A stretch of 64,000 nt of DNA from Kitasatospora sp. A2-31 (GCF_022288725.1 NZ_JAKNTA010000004.1:530104-594103), one strand, 5' to 3'. Shown: positions 18,188 to 28,063, numbered from the stretch's first letter. The notes: generated by a model not told the origin, from the letters alone. Translations and numbers: made by a program.

Positions 18188-18195
18188 GCGCCCGG

Positions 18196-18228
18196 CACCG
18201 CGCCCCCGCCGCCGGCGGGGGCGCGGTG
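18196..18228. terminator. Bidirectional terminator hairpin
   Basis: A perfect 15-bp GC stem (CACCGCGCCCCCGCC with its complement) closes on a three-base loop, between the convergent 121-aa protein gene and the P450 gene. It can serve both strands. Confidence 0.75.
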
Positions 18229-18246
18229 TCCGTGGCGCGCCCCCGT

Positions 18247-19566
18247 TCACCCCCCGGTCAGCACCGCCGGCGTGGGCCCGTCGGGGCGGACGGTGATGCT
18301 GTACGCGGCGCCGGCCGGGGTGCTCAGGAAGCGGGGCCGGTGAGCGGGGAGCAGGAGTTCGAGCAGCGCGGTGGTCTCCCGGACGGCGAACTGGGTGCCG
18401 AGGCAGGCCCGGGCGCCGAGGCCGAACGGGTAGTAGGAGCCCAGGTGCGCCGGCCGGGCGCCGGGCGTGGTGAAGCGGGCCGGGTCGTAGCGTTCCGGGT
18501 CGGGCCAGAGGGCCGGATCACGGTGGGTCAGGTAGGGGCTGACGACGATGTCCGTGCCGGCCTCGATCCGGTGTCCCACCAGGGTGTCGTCCTCGGCCGC
18601 GTGGCGGGGCAGGATCCATGCGGACGGGTAGAGCCGCAGCGTCTCGTTGACCAGAGCCTGCACCGCCTCCCGCCGTTCGGCGGAGCCCGCCGGCCCGGCC
18701 GCCGGCACCCACGCGCGTGCCTCGGGGTAGCGGTCGAGCAGGAGGAAGAGCCAGGTCAGCGTGGTGGCGGTGGTCTCGTGGCCGGCCACCAGCAGGGTGA
18801 CCAGCTCGTCGCGGATCAGCCGGTCGGTGTACTCGGGGTGCTCCTCCCCGGCCTCGACCAGCACCCGCAGCAGGCCGTCCCCCTCCGGGGCGCGCCGGGC
18901 GGCGTCGATCGCGGCGTGCGCGACGGCGTCGATCCGCGCGAGGTCCGCGGCGACCGCGGCCGGAACGCCGGCGCCGTCCGCGGGCAGCGTCGGCATCGCG
19001 GCCACCACCCTTGCCACCGCGGCCAGTTCGCGGTCGGTGCGGTCGTCCAACGGGTGACCGGTCAGGGCCCGCCAGATGGTGTCCAGCGCGAAGTGGCGCA
19101 TCTCCTCGGCGACGTCGAACCGCTCACCGGTACGGGCGTACTGCGCCCAGCGGTCGGCGGTGCGGCGCGCTGCACCGGCGATCCGCTGCTCGTAGCGGCG
19201 CATCCCGGTGCCGGTGAACTGGGACTGCAGCAGCCGGCGTTGGCGCTTCCAGGCCTCGCCGGTGGCGCAGAGCACCCCTTCGCCGGCCAGCATCCGGGCC
19301 CGGTGCGAGCGCTTGACGTACCGCTCGGGGTGGCGTCCGAGCAGGTGCTGGACGGCCTCCGGGCCGGTCACCAGGACGGTCGGGCGCGGCCCGAGCCGGA
19401 TCGCGGCCACCCCGCCGAGTTCGCGCTGCGCCTGCGTGAACAGCTCGACCAGGTCGCCCTTGCGGGCCTGCCACCGCGCGACGGCCTCGGCCGGCAGCTC
19501 GGGTACGGGCCGACCCGCCCCGGCGGCGGGGCGCGGAACGGGTGCGGAGTGGGCTTCCGTGGCCAC
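18247..19566 (-). CDS. Cytochrome P450
   Basis: 439 aa. The I-helix oxygen site VAGHETTATT, the ExxR motif in NETLRLYPSA, and the haem loop FGLGARACLG with ligand C388 are all intact. The sequence style (KRSHRARMLAGEGVL, ERYDPARF) is that of bacterial CYP102/CYP4-like fatty-acid or terpene hydroxylases. There is no reductase domain, so separate redox partners are needed, and none lies nearby. Start GTG 19566 has GAGGAG upstream. It stands alone between a terminator and a divergent lipoprotein gene. Substrate unknown. Confidence 0.95.
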   Translation of the reverse strand: MATEAHSAPVPRPAAGAGRPVPELPAEAVARWQARKGDLVELFTQAQRELGGVAAIRLGPRPTVLVTGPEAVQHLLGRHPERYVKRSHRARMLAGEGVLCATGEAWKRQRRLLQSQFTGTGMRRYEQRIAGAARRTADRWAQYARTGERFDVAEEMRHFALDTIWRALTGHPLDDRTDRELAAVARVVAAMPTLPADGAGVPAAVAADLARIDAVAHAAIDAARRAPEGDGLLRVLVEAGEEHPEYTDRLIRDELVTLLVAGHETTATTLTWLFLLLDRYPEARAWVPAAGPAGSAERREAVQALVNETLRLYPSAWILPRHAAEDDTLVGHRIEAGTDIVVSPYLTHRDPALWPDPERYDPARFTTPGARPAHLGSYYPFGLGARACLGTQFAVRETTALLELLLPAHRPRFLSTPAGAAYSITVRPDGPTPAVLTGG

Positions 19567-19798
19567 GGGGGACTCCTCGTCAGGCCGGCAGGGTCAGAGG
19601 CACTGTCGCGCATGACTGTACGTCACCGGGCTCTCACGGTCACCGGTAGCCCGTACGGGCGACCGCGCACATCACCCGACCCTGCGCGCGGCGCTGTTCC
19701 ACTCGGCCGGCGGACAGGCACGTCGCGTGCGAACCGGTAGCCTTCGGCGTGGCCTGCCCGGCCGTCTTCTCGGTTCGCCCCTTCGGATGGGAGATCGC

Positions 19799-20437
19799 AT
19801 GCCCGGGACCGCGCCCACTACGCCCCGCAGGACCGCCGGCAGACCGGCGCGGTGGCTGGCCCCGGCACTGCTGCTGCCGGTACTGGTCGCCTGTGGCGGA
19901 GGAGGTGGATCCGACTCCGGGGCGGGCGGGCAGAGCTCGGCGGCCGGTACGGCCGAGCTGGGGGGCACACCCCCGGCCGAGGGGCAGCAGCCCGAGGACC
20001 AGCGGACGAAGGCGGGCGGGAACCAGGGCGGGTTCGCCGGCGCCGGCAACGTGTCGGCCAGCGTCACCGGAACCTGGCCCGACCGCATCTTCCTCAGCCT
20101 GACGAGTACGGTGACGAGCACGTTCACGGCCACCGTCAAGGATGTCCATGACTGTGCCGGCGGTTCGAAGTCCTCCGCCTCCACGAGCGTCCCGTTCAGC
20201 GGGGGCAAGGCGAGCACTCAGGTGAGCCTCTCGGGGCCGAGGCCCGCCACCGAGACGATCAAGATCTGCTTCACCGTGACCGCGGGCGGGAAGAGCCAGC
20301 CGGTCAAGGCGGACGGGAAGGTCGACGTGCCGGAAAGCACCGGGACGAGCGGGGGCGGTGGGAACGGCGGCCAGAACGGGGGCGCCACCTCCGGAACCAC
20401 CTCCGGAAGCAGCGCGAGCAGCAGGAGCACCCCCTGA
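19799..20437 (+). CDS. Secreted lipoprotein of unknown function
   Basis: 212 aa. The signal peptide WLAPALLLPVLVAC gives lipobox LVAC with lipidated Cys 32, followed by a Gly-rich tether. The core from about residue 80 to 165 looks like an Ig-like beta sandwich with one probable disulphide (DCAGG and IKICFTV). The tail is Ser/Gly/Thr-rich. ATG 19799 is chosen over two in-frame upstream starts because GGGAG stands 5 bases before it. The stop overlaps the next gene, a membrane protein, so the two probably act together at the cell surface. Confidence 0.8.
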   Translation: MPGTAPTTPRRTAGRPARWLAPALLLPVLVACGGGGGSDSGAGGQSSAAGTAELGGTPPAEGQQPEDQRTKAGGNQGGFAGAGNVSASVTGTWPDRIFLSLTSTVTSTFTATVKDVHDCAGGSKSSASTSVPFSGGKASTQVSLSGPRPATETIKICFTVTAGGKSQPVKADGKVDVPESTGTSGGGGNGGQNGGATSGTTSGSSASSRSTP

Positions 20438-21381
20438 ACCCTGCCGCGGAGGGGCCGTCCTCCCCGGAACCGCCCGTCGAGGCCGAGGAACCCGAGCCCG
20501 CCGCCGAACCCCAGCCGTCCCCGGGGCCTTCCCCCGGCCGCTCGTGGAGCAGCTGGCTCGGTCTGATCGCCTCCTGGATCGGGCCGACCACCCTCGTCAC
20601 CGCGCTGCTGTTCTTCTTCGGCTTCGCCTACACCGACTCGCTCTACAACCACTTCGGTCTGGACGCCGCGACGCTCGGCTTCGGCACCCAGGACCTCCTG
20701 CTCCGCAGCTCGCCCGCGCTCTACCTCCCGGCCGGGGTGCTGCTCTGCGGCGCCCTGCTGGCTGCGCTCGCCTACCACTTCGCGACCAGGACCGTCCGCG
20801 CCGGAGCCGAGGGGCGCCGGGCAGTCCGTCTGGCCTGCCGGGCCGTCGTGGCACTGGTCGTCCCACTGGTGGTGCTCGGCTTCCTGGCCGGGTTCGAAGT
20901 GATCGACGCGGGCCCGATGGGGACCCCGCTGCTGCTCGGCGGCGCGCTCCTGCTGGTCGTGCTCGCCCGGCTGCTCGCCGTCCGCACCACCGACGCCCCC
21001 TACCCGCTCACCGGAGAACGGGCGGCGCTCGGCATCAGCCTGGCGCTCATCGTGCTCTGCTCGTTCTGGGCCGCCGGTGGCTTCGCCCATCAGAAGGGGG
21101 AGAGCGACGCCGAGCGGCTCGCCGACAACCTTGCGCTGCGCCCGGCCGTCGTCCTCGACACCACCGAGCGGCTCTACCTCCAGTGGTCCGGGGTGGACGA
21201 GCGGGCCCTGCCGGACGGGGGAGCGGGGCAGCGGTTCCGCTACCGCTACCGGGGCCTGCGCCTGCTGGCGCAGGTCAACGGCAAGATGTTCCTGATCCCG
21301 CGCGACTGGACCTGGGAGGCGGGCAACGTCCTGATCCTCCCGGTCGACGCCAGCGTCCGGATCGCCTTCCACCCGGGGTGA
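20434..21381 (+). CDS. Polytopic membrane protein, probable CTG start
   Basis: 315 aa if read from CTG 20434. Membrane helices lie at about 44-64, 93-111, 130-150, 155-175 and 190-207, after a Pro/Glu-rich cytoplasmic N-terminus. A soluble C-terminus (FRYRYRGLRLLAQVNGKMF) follows. No ATG, GTG or TTG occurs in frame before the first two helices; the first usable one is GTG 20737, which would cut them off. CTG 20434 has AGGAG 6 bases upstream and overlaps the lipoprotein stop as CTGA, the same layout as the coupled starts elsewhere here. Family not recognised. Confidence 0.7.
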   Translation: MNPAAEGPSSPEPPVEAEEPEPAAEPQPSPGPSPGRSWSSWLGLIASWIGPTTLVTALLFFFGFAYTDSLYNHFGLDAATLGFGTQDLLLRSSPALYLPAGVLLCGALLAALAYHFATRTVRAGAEGRRAVRLACRAVVALVVPLVVLGFLAGFEVIDAGPMGTPLLLGGALLLVVLARLLAVRTTDAPYPLTGERAALGISLALIVLCSFWAAGGFAHQKGESDAERLADNLALRPAVVLDTTERLYLQWSGVDERALPDGGAGQRFRYRYRGLRLLAQVNGKMFLIPRDWTWEAGNVLILPVDASVRIAFHPG

Positions 21382-21405
21382 TGACACGCCGCCCGACGCG
21401 GACGC

Positions 21406-21450
21406 GGCCGTGCCGCGGGTCGTCCCCCTCGACGACTCCGCGGCACGGCC
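21406..21450. terminator. Bidirectional terminator hairpin
   Basis: A perfect 13-bp stem (GGCCGTGCCGCGG with its complement) encloses 19 bases that can themselves pair (GTCGT/ACGAC). It lies between the convergent membrane-protein and metallopeptidase genes. Confidence 0.75.
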
Positions 21451-21481
21451 TGTCCCGCCGTTCGGCAGTGGATCCGTCCGC

Positions 21482-24400
21482 TCAGATCTGCTGCCAGAGC
21501 GCCGGGACGATCGGGGGCTCCCAGCCGACCTGGGCCGTGTGGCCCTGGATGCAGCGGTAGCTCGCACCGTTGAAGGTGACGACGTCACCCGCCCGGTAGG
21601 TGGTGCCCGGCGTCCAGGTGCCGCCCGGGTCGGGGTCGGTGCCGACCACCAGCGAGTAGGTGGTGCTGTGGGTGGCCGAGCCGGTGCCGGTCACGGTGAG
21701 GGTGTAGGTGCCGGCCGCGGTGCCGGAGCCGACCGCGATGTTCAGCGTCGCGGACCCGCCGGACTGCACCGAGGAGGGGCTGACCGAGGCCGTGACACCG
21801 CTCGGCGCGCCCGAGACGGCCAGGTTCACCGTCTGGGCCGACCCGGAGGTGGTGGCCGTGGACACCGTGGCGCTGACCGAGCCGCCCGGGGTGGTGGTGC
21901 CCGTCGCCGGGTTCACGGCGATCGAGAAGTCGCTGGTCGGCTGGCCGCCGCCCACCGAGGTCTTCCACAGCGTGTACGCGACGCCGTCGGCGCTGCGGTC
22001 CAGCGCGGTGGCGTTGATGTTGCCCGTGGTGTCGCACGCCGAGTGGTAGCAGGAGTCGTACGCGCGGCCCGCGGTGCCGCCCCACTTGGCCGCCTGCGCC
22101 GAGGTCTTGGTGGCGCTGGCGCCGGCCGCGTAGCCGGAGGTGGGGATGCCGGCCTGCTGGAACGAGTAGTCGTCCGAGCGGCCCTGGCCCTCGACGTTCT
22201 CCTCGGGCTGCACGCCCAGGGAGTCCCAGTAGGCCTTCATCGGCGCCGAGGCGGCGGAGTTGAGGTTGTTGATGAAGTAGCCGGCGTTGGGCGAGCCGAC
22301 CATGTCGAAGTTGTAGTAGCCCTTGATCGCACTGCGCTGGCCGGCGCTCAGCTGGCCGACGTAGTACTGGGAGCCCTGCAGGCCCTGCTCCTCGCCGGTC
22401 CACCAGGCGAACCGGACGTGCCGGGTCAGGCCGGGGTTCTGCTGGGCGAGCACCAGCGCGGTCTCCAGCAGGACGGCCGAGCCGGAGCCGTTGTCGTTGA
22501 TGCCGGGACCGGCGCCGACGCTGTCCAGGTGGGCGCCGAACATGGTGACCTGGTCGGACGGGCCGCCCGGCCAGTCGGCGACCAGGTTGTTGGACTGGTA
22601 GGTGCAGGAGGTGCAGGTCTGCTCGCTGACGGTGTAGCCGGCGGCCTGCAGCCTGCCCTTGATGTAGGCGAGCGACTGGCTGTGTCCGGCGGTGCCGGCC
22701 CGGCGGTTGCCGCCGTTCTGCGAGGCGATGGTGTTGAGCTGGGCGAGGTGCGCCTGGACGTTGGCCACGCTGACGTCGGGCGCGTTGCCGCCGGGGTTGC
22801 CGCCGCCGACCGTCAGCGTGTACTGAGCGGTGTGGGTGGTCGCGCCGGTGCCCGTCACGGTGATCACGTAGCTGCCCGCCGGGGTCGCGGCCGAGGTCGC
22901 GACGGTCATCGTCGCGGAGGAGCCGGCCTGGACCGAGGACGGGCTGAACGAGACCGTGGTGCCCGCGGGCGCGCCGGAGGCGGTCAGGCCGACCGTCTGC
23001 GCGGAGCCGGAGACGACCGAGGTGTTGACCGTCGCGGTGGCCGAGGAGCCGGGCTGGACCGAGCCGGTGGCCGGGTTCAGCGTCATCGAGAACTCGGGGC
23101 CGGTGCCGGAGCAGGTCGGGTCGCCGCTCTGGGCCGGCACGCTGACCGCGTCCCAGGCCGCCCTGGTGCGGGTGAAGAGGTTGCAGCTCGGGTCGAGGCT
23201 CTTCGCCGCGGTCAGGGTGGCGGTGCGGTACCGCTTGTAGGTCATGCCGCTGGTCTTGAGCAGCATGCCGCCGTAGAAGATCCGGCCGGCGTCCTTGATG
23301 CCGATGCCGGTCACGGAGGAGTTGTTGCAGGTCGGGCTGGTGGGCTTGCCGCCGCCCGGGTTCGAGCCCTCGGCCAGCAGGTAGAACCAGTGGTTCAGCG
23401 GGCCGGCCGCGGCGTGCACCTCGGTGCCGGGGATCGAGCCGGAGTAGCAGTTGGGGTCGTTGTTGACCTGGGAGGGGTTGGCCATGTTCCGGATCGGCCC
23501 GCGGCCGACCAGGTTGATCATCTCGCCGACGGTGTAGTCCGGACTGTCGTACGGCGAAGGCTCGTTGGCGTAGGCCTCGGTGAGTGCGCCGAAGATGTCG
23601 CCGGTGCCCTCGCCGAGCCCGTTCTCGTTGTTGGCGCCGCCGGGGGTGTACTGGTCGATGCCGTGGCCGAACTCGTGGCCGACCACGTCGATCGCGGCGA
23701 TCCACTCGTTGGCGTTGTTGTGGCCGATGGAGACGGAGGTGCCGTCCCAGTAGGCGTTGACGTCGTTCAGGCCGACCTTGACCGGCCAGCTGCCGCCGTT
23801 GCCGTCGTGCCCGTTGCGGCCCAGCCAGTCGCGGAGCATGTCCCACTCCTTCTGCGCCGCGAACATCACGTCGGCGCAGCCGGTCTCCTTGCTGGTCGGG
23901 CTGCCGTTGCCCCAGGAGTCGCTCGACTTGCCGAACACCTGGCCGCTGCTGTAGTCCGCGCAGCTCAGGCCAGGCCGGTTCGGGTCGCGCAGCGAGTACG
24001 AGCCGCCGGAGGCGGTGGTGCTGATCGTGACCGGGGCCGGGCCGTTCCACTTGCTGTTCGCGGTACCGGCCTTGACGTCGTCGTAGCTGTCGATCAGCTC
24101 GCCGCTGCGGGCGTCGACGAAGACGTGCAGCCGGCTCGGGGCGGTGGCGGACCGCCCGCCCAGTACGGTCTCCCAGGCCAGCCGGCCGGTGCCGTCCTCG
24201 ACCCGGACCACCAGACGGCGCACCTCGACGCGGTCGACCGCGGCCAGTTGGGTGCGGGCGGTCTTCTCCGCCCGGGCGGCGCTCACCAGCGGTGTGGTGG
24301 AGCCGCCGACCGGCCCGGTCGCGGCGGCCTGCAGGCCCCGGACCCTGCCCTGGCCGTCGGCTATCACGACGGCGTCGCCGCCGACCACCGGCAGGCCCTG

Positions 24401-24667
24401 GTAGCTGCGCTCGTAGGCGACCGAGTAGAGGCCGCCCAGCCACGGGGTGACGGACCGGCGTTCGTAGCTCTCGCCGGGCCCCTTGGCCAGGGCGTCCAGG
24501 CCCGCCGCGGCCGCCTGGTCGGCGGCGTTGACGGCGGCGGCCAGCGCGCTCGGCGGCGCGGCGGCGGCCGGTCCCGGATCGGCGGCCGCCTGCCCGACCG
24601 CGGTGGCGGTGAGCATGCCGGCCAGGACGGTCAGGGTGGTTCCCGCCGTCAGCAGTCTGCGTTTCAT
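21482..24667 (-). CDS. Secreted double metallopeptidase: M4 (thermolysin-type) plus M28, with Ig-like repeats and chitin-binding domain
   Basis: 1061 aa. A signal peptide (residues 1-28, ending QAAA) and an FTP-type propeptide precede an M4 domain with H331-E-F-G-H335, [13 protein letters not shown] for the third ligand, and [12 protein letters not shown] for the catalytic His. Residues about 524-622 and 911-1005 are two copies of one Ig-like domain. Between them is an M28 aminopeptidase with H713/D715, E759-E760, a later NFDMVG Asp and a final SCYHSACD His. The last 44 residues form a CBM5/12 carbohydrate-binding domain ([17 protein letters not shown]). All catalytic residues of both peptidases look intact. 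GGAG precedes ATG 24667; an upstream in-frame start at 24784 is rejected because the signal peptide begins here. It probably digests protein bound to chitin or cell walls. Confidence 0.92.
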   Translation of the reverse strand: MKRRLLTAGTTLTVLAGMLTATAVGQAAADPGPAAAAPPSALAAAVNAADQAAAAGLDALAKGPGESYERRSVTPWLGGLYSVAYERSYQGLPVVGGDAVVIADGQGRVRGLQAAATGPVGGSTTPLVSAARAEKTARTQLAAVDRVEVRRLVVRVEDGTGRLAWETVLGGRSATAPSRLHVFVDARSGELIDSYDDVKAGTANSKWNGPAPVTISTTASGGSYSLRDPNRPGLSCADYSSGQVFGKSSDSWGNGSPTSKETGCADVMFAAQKEWDMLRDWLGRNGHDGNGGSWPVKVGLNDVNAYWDGTSVSIGHNNANEWIAAIDVVGHEFGHGIDQYTPGGANNENGLGEGTGDIFGALTEAYANEPSPYDSPDYTVGEMINLVGRGPIRNMANPSQVNNDPNCYSGSIPGTEVHAAAGPLNHWFYLLAEGSNPGGGKPTSPTCNNSSVTGIGIKDAGRIFYGGMLLKTSGMTYKRYRTATLTAAKSLDPSCNLFTRTRAAWDAVSVPAQSGDPTCSGTGPEFSMTLNPATGSVQPGSSATATVNTSVVSGSAQTVGLTASGAPAGTTVSFSPSSVQAGSSATMTVATSAATPAGSYVITVTGTGATTHTAQYTLTVGGGNPGGNAPDVSVANVQAHLAQLNTIASQNGGNRRAGTAGHSQSLAYIKGRLQAAGYTVSEQTCTSCTYQSNNLVADWPGGPSDQVTMFGAHLDSVGAGPGINDNGSGSAVLLETALVLAQQNPGLTRHVRFAWWTGEEQGLQGSQYYVGQLSAGQRSAIKGYYNFDMVGSPNAGYFINNLNSAASAPMKAYWDSLGVQPEENVEGQGRSDDYSFQQAGIPTSGYAAGASATKTSAQAAKWGGTAGRAYDSCYHSACDTTGNINATALDRSADGVAYTLWKTSVGGGQPTSDFSIAVNPATGTTTPGGSVSATVSTATTSGSAQTVNLAVSGAPSGVTASVSPSSVQSGGSATLNIAVGSGTAAGTYTLTVTGTGSATHSTTYSLVVGTDPDPGGTWTPGTTYRAGDVVTFNGASYRCIQGHTAQVGWEPPIVPALWQQI

Positions 24668-25019
24668 CTCCGAGGCTCCTCGAACGTGGGGGTGCTCGAC
24701 CGCGGGCCGCGCCTGACTGGCACTCACCGGGGCCGCAGGGGGACGGCCGGTCGGTGGTCCGCGCTCGGGTGCCGGAACCCTCACATGCCGTCATGCCACC
24801 GTCAACGGCTGGAGTGCGGTGCTCGTGCAGTTGGCAAGTTCTGTCAAGCTGCGGGTTCTGTGGAGAGGTTGAGACCAAGAGGTTGAGACCAGTCGGCGGT
24901 ACCGGATGTACGCGGCGGCTCCGGTCGAGTACCGTCCTCGGTGAGGTCCTCGGCAACGGAAGGACCGGACCGGGGGAGCGCGCGAAGGATCGACCGGGAG
25001 CGGACTCGGGAGGGCAGCC
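24668..25019. other. 352-bp divergent control region
   Basis: No gene seen between the metallopeptidase and the XRE regulator. On the - strand there is a TTGACA about 180 bp from the peptidase start without a clear -10. The tandem 14-bp repeat listed separately lies in its middle. Confidence 0.4.
24864..24891. repeat. Perfect tandem 14-bp direct repeat
   Basis: AGAGGTTGAGACCA occurs twice without a gap in the divergent region, 128 bp before the XRE gene. Tandem direct repeats can be sites for activators such as SARP-type proteins; here it may equally be a simple duplication. Confidence 0.7.
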
Positions 25020-26558
25020 GTGCACCGCAACCACGCCACTGCACCGGACGCGGCCGACGTACCACCCGTCGCGGAACCGCCGGTTGACGTATCGCCCGTC
25101 TCCGGACCGCCGGTTGACCTACCGCCCGTCGCCGGACCGCCCGTCGCCGGACCGCCCGTCGCCGGACCGCCCGTCGCCGGACCGCCCGTCGCCGGACCGC
25201 CGGCCGAACCGCTCTGGCGGGCCTTCGGCGCCCGGCTGCGGCACTGGCGACGCCGGGCCGGCCTCACCCAGGCGCAGCTCGGCGCCGCGATCGGCTACGA
25301 CCACACCGCCGTCAGCAAGTTGGAGCACGGCACCCGCCGGGCCGCCCCCCGGCTCGCCGCCCGCCTCGACGATCTGCTCGCCGCCGACGGAGACCTTCGC
25401 GCCGCCTGCCGCCGGGCCGAGGAATGGGGCCGTGAGGCGCCCGCCGCACCGCCCGACTGGGCCCGCCCGCCACTGCCCGACGCCCCCGGCGCCGGCCCCC
25501 GGCCCCAGCCCGCGCCGCCGCTCGTACCGCCGCCACCGGTCGTCGACCCGCCCCGGCGCCTCCCGGACTACGGCATGCTCTGCCCGCTGCACGGGGCGGA
25601 CGGCTGCGCCGTGCCCGCACCCGCCGACGCCGCCGCCCTGCACGCCGCGTTCTGCGCCGCCGACCCCGACACCGCCCCGCCGCTGGACGCCGACACCGCC
25701 CACGCCCTGGCCGGCCTGCTCGCGGCCCGGCTCCGCGCCGGCGAGACGCGTGCCGCGCCCGGCAGTGCCGCCGTCGAGGAGACCCTGCGGGTCGTCCTCC
25801 GCCGGCTCGCGCGCACCCGCTCCGCCCGCGACCGCCGCCCGCTCGCCCGGCTGGCGGCCGAGTACGCGCACGCCGCCGGCGGCCTGCGGATGCAGCACGG
25901 GCGCAACGCCACCGCGATGGCCTGCTTCGACCGCGCGCTCACCTGGGCCGAGCTGGCCGACGACCCGGCCACCCAGGTGGCGGCGCTCAGCGACATGAGC
26001 ACCCTCGCCCGGCTCGACGGCGACCCGGCCGCCGCCCTCGGCTACGCCGTGGAGATCGGCCGCGCCGCGCCCGGCCGGCACTGGGCCGGTGCGATGTCCC
26101 AGGTCGGCCGGGCCCGCGCCTACGCCCTGGCCGGCGACGTCCGGGGGACCGTGCGGCACATCGCCCGCGCCCGGCTCCACCTCGACCACATCGGCGAGCA
26201 CGACGAGTCCGACGCGCCCTGGCTCTCCATCGCCTCGATGCGCCTGCGGGTCGAGGCCGGCGCCGCGGCCGCGCTGCGCGATGCCGCCGTCGCGGTCGAC
26301 GACCCCCGGCTGGCGCTGCGCGCCGTGGATGCGGCGGGCACCGCGCTGCGGCTGCTCGCGCCCGACCAACTCCCCACCGCACGGCTGCTCTTCACCATCC
26401 GGATCGCCGACTGCCACCTCTGCGCCCACGACCCGCGCACCGCTGCCGAGCTGGTCGGCCCGCTCCTGGCGGAGGCCGCGGTGCTCCCTGCCCTGGTCCG
26501 GCACGAACTGCGCGGACTGCTCCACCGGCTGGCCGCCGCCGGGCTGGCGGGATCTTGA
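25020..26558 (+). CDS. XRE-type regulator with TPR-like C-terminal domain
   Basis: 512 aa from GTG 25020 with GGGAGGG 5 bases before. The N-terminus is a Pro/Val-rich tail including five PPVAG units. An HTH follows (LRHWRRRAGLTQAQLGAAIG, then YDHTAVSKLEHGTR). The C-terminal half has repeated helix pairs (ATAMACFDRALTWAELADD, AALGYAVEIGRAAPGRHWAG) that resemble TPR units, as in the many Streptomyces XRE-TPR regulators that bind peptides or small ligands. The stop shares bases with an upstream start candidate of the rhodanese gene. Target unknown; the divergent metallopeptidase is one option. Confidence 0.85.
   Translation: MHRNHATAPDAADVPPVAEPPVDVSPVSGPPVDLPPVAGPPVAGPPVAGPPVAGPPVAGPPAEPLWRAFGARLRHWRRRAGLTQAQLGAAIGYDHTAVSKLEHGTRRAAPRLAARLDDLLAADGDLRAACRRAEEWGREAPAAPPDWARPPLPDAPGAGPRPQPAPPLVPPPPVVDPPRRLPDYGMLCPLHGADGCAVPAPADAAALHAAFCAADPDTAPPLDADTAHALAGLLAARLRAGETRAAPGSAAVEETLRVVLRRLARTRSARDRRPLARLAAEYAHAAGGLRMQHGRNATAMACFDRALTWAELADDPATQVAALSDMSTLARLDGDPAAALGYAVEIGRAAPGRHWAGAMSQVGRARAYALAGDVRGTVRHIARARLHLDHIGEHDESDAPWLSIASMRLRVEAGAAAALRDAAVAVDDPRLALRAVDAAGTALRLLAPDQLPTARLLFTIRIADCHLCAHDPRTAAELVGPLLAEAAVLPALVRHELRGLLHRLAAAGLAGS
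25125..25199 (+). repeat. Five perfect 15-bp tandem repeats inside the XRE gene
   Basis: The unit CCCGTCGCCGGACCG is repeated five times without gaps and encodes (PPVAG)n. The preceding 45 bp are degenerate copies. Slippage-prone and in frame, so copy number can vary without disrupting the protein. Confidence 0.9.
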
Positions 26559-26662
26559 CGATCGCAGGCGATCACGCCGCTCGTGGGCGGTGCCGGGCAG
26601 GCGCGAGGATCGAGGCACCGCCGAACAGGGCGGGCCCCGGTCCCACCGTCGAGGAGCACCCC

Positions 26663-27160
26663 ATGGCTGCCACCACCACCGCTTCGACCGCCACCGCGAC
26701 CGCGAGCGCCGTGCTGAGCGTTCCCGCCGCCGACCCGGCCGTCGCCGCCGCCCACTACCTCGCCCGCCTCTCCTTCGAGGCCGACGTCTCCGACGTCCAC
26801 GCCGACCTGGCGGCGGGCGTGCCCGGGGTTGTCGTGGTCGACTCCCGCAACGACGCCGCCTGGTCGCAGGGCCGGATCCCCGGCGCCCTGCACATCCCCA
26901 CCGCACGGATCGCCGAGCTGGCGCCGCAGCTGATCGGCCGTGACACCACCGTGGTCACCTACTGCTGGGGTCCCGGCTGCAACGGTGCCACCCGCGCCGC
27001 GCTGGCCTTCGCCCGGCTCGGGTACGCGGTCAAGGAGATGATCGGCGGCTTCGAGTACTGGGCGCGCGAGGGCTTCGCCTACGACACCGACCACGGCACC
27101 GACCGGCGCCCGGTCGACGACCTGACCGCGCCGCGCTCGGGCGTCTCCTGCGCGTGCTGA
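26663..27160 (+). CDS. Rhodanese-like sulfurtransferase
   Basis: 165 aa, a single rhodanese domain. VVVVDSRNDAAWSQGRIPGA is the typical first half and VVTYCWGPGCNGATRAALAF holds the active-site loop; the first Cys is the likely persulfide carrier, with a loop one residue longer than usual and a second Cys inside it. IGGFEYWAREGF ends the fold. ATG 26663 has GAGGAG 6 bases before and is preferred to an upstream start. Cytoplasmic. It ends in VSCAC, a Cys pair of unknown role. It carries sulfur from thiosulfate or a persulfide donor; partner not evident. Confidence 0.88.
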   Translation: MAATTTASTATATASAVLSVPAADPAVAAAHYLARLSFEADVSDVHADLAAGVPGVVVVDSRNDAAWSQGRIPGALHIPTARIAELAPQLIGRDTTVVTYCWGPGCNGATRAALAFARLGYAVKEMIGGFEYWAREGFAYDTDHGTDRRPVDDLTAPRSGVSCAC

Positions 27161-27214
27161 CACCCGCTGCGGCGCCCGGAGACCTGGGCGCGCGCGGAGA
27201 CACAGCGGAGCTGT

Positions 27215-28063
27215 TTGATCGGCTTGGCGAAGAGCAAGACCACTGCGCTGCCAAGCTCACTGGCTATCGACTACGGGGCCGGGTGGTGGTTGGTCTGTCA
27301 CAGCTTCCTCGGCGACACCGAGGTGTTGATGGCGAACGGCGAAAGGCGGGCGATCAGCGAGGTTGCCGTTGGTGACGAAGTCTTGGCGACCGATCCCCAG
27401 ACGGGCCTGAATGAGTCAAGGCCGGTGACCGAAGTGATCGTGACACCAGCCGACCTGCAGTTCACAGACCTTGAGCTGTCCGCATTCGATATCACCGGAA
27501 CCGGCGCCGACCAGACGGAGTTCCGAGACCACCACCTGGCATCATCCGTTCTGGAGTCTCACAGCCCAGCGATGGCTTGATGCGCAGGATTTGAGCGTAG
27601 GCTCGGAGCTCAGGCGCCCCGACGGAAGCGCCGCGCACGTGACCAAGGTGCGGAACTATTCCGACGGCAAGGTGACTTACAATTTCAGCGTGTCTGAGGT
27701 CAGCACGTACTATTGTCCGTTGGCGTGGTGGCGGTTCTTGCACACAATGCAGAGCCGCGATGCATGACCTCGGTCATATTGCAAGACACCCTGCTGACCG
27801 ATGAAGCGCAGGCGGCAGGGAAGAACCAGAAGGTCCAGCGGGATCTCGACAGTTTGTTCAAGCAGTTGGCCGCAGATAACATGAACCCGGGTAAGGGGAC
27901 CAAGGCTCTCACCGGAACGGACATCAGCTATGCGCGAGGGCAGAATGGTGGCCGCGTGTTCTTTCGGAACGTAGACGGCGGAATCGAAATCGTTGGTAAG
28001 TCGAGCAAGGGCAACGAGCCGAAGGTCATAGGAAGGCTGATGAAGCTCTATGGGAAGCGCTGA
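27215..28063 (+). pseudogene. Frame-shifted remnant of a polymorphic toxin: Hint domain plus RelE-like toxin tip
   Basis: Three frames join into one recognisable product. Frame 1 (to about 27510) has the Hint start CHSFLGDTEVLMANGERRAI with the nucleophilic Cys. Frame 2 (about 27520-27710) continues TTTWHHPFWSLTAQRWLDA and KVTYNFSVSEVSTYY. Frame 3 (27713-28063) has VAVLAHNA, the usual autocleavage HN, then a 90-residue toxin tip ending GRVFFRNVDGGIEIVGKSSK and a basic tail, which resembles RelE/ParE-type ribonuclease folds. No delivery N-terminus is present. Base composition is lower in GC than the flanks. It is an orphan toxin tip now broken by at least two frameshifts; the toxin segment from 27713 could still be translated alone. 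Confidence 0.7.

Noticed and set aside
18247..19566. P450 as a tailoring enzyme of the NRPS cluster
   Set aside because: It lies 29 kb from the NRPS genes with many unrelated genes between.
21410..24886. 1158-codon + strand frame opposite the double metallopeptidase
   Set aside because: Low-complexity Val/Gly/Ala/Arg sequence; the - strand codes catalytic motifs of two peptidases.
25125..25199. Array-like 15-bp repeats considered as CRISPR or regulatory iterons
   Set aside because: No spacers, units are adjacent, in frame and code PPVAG.
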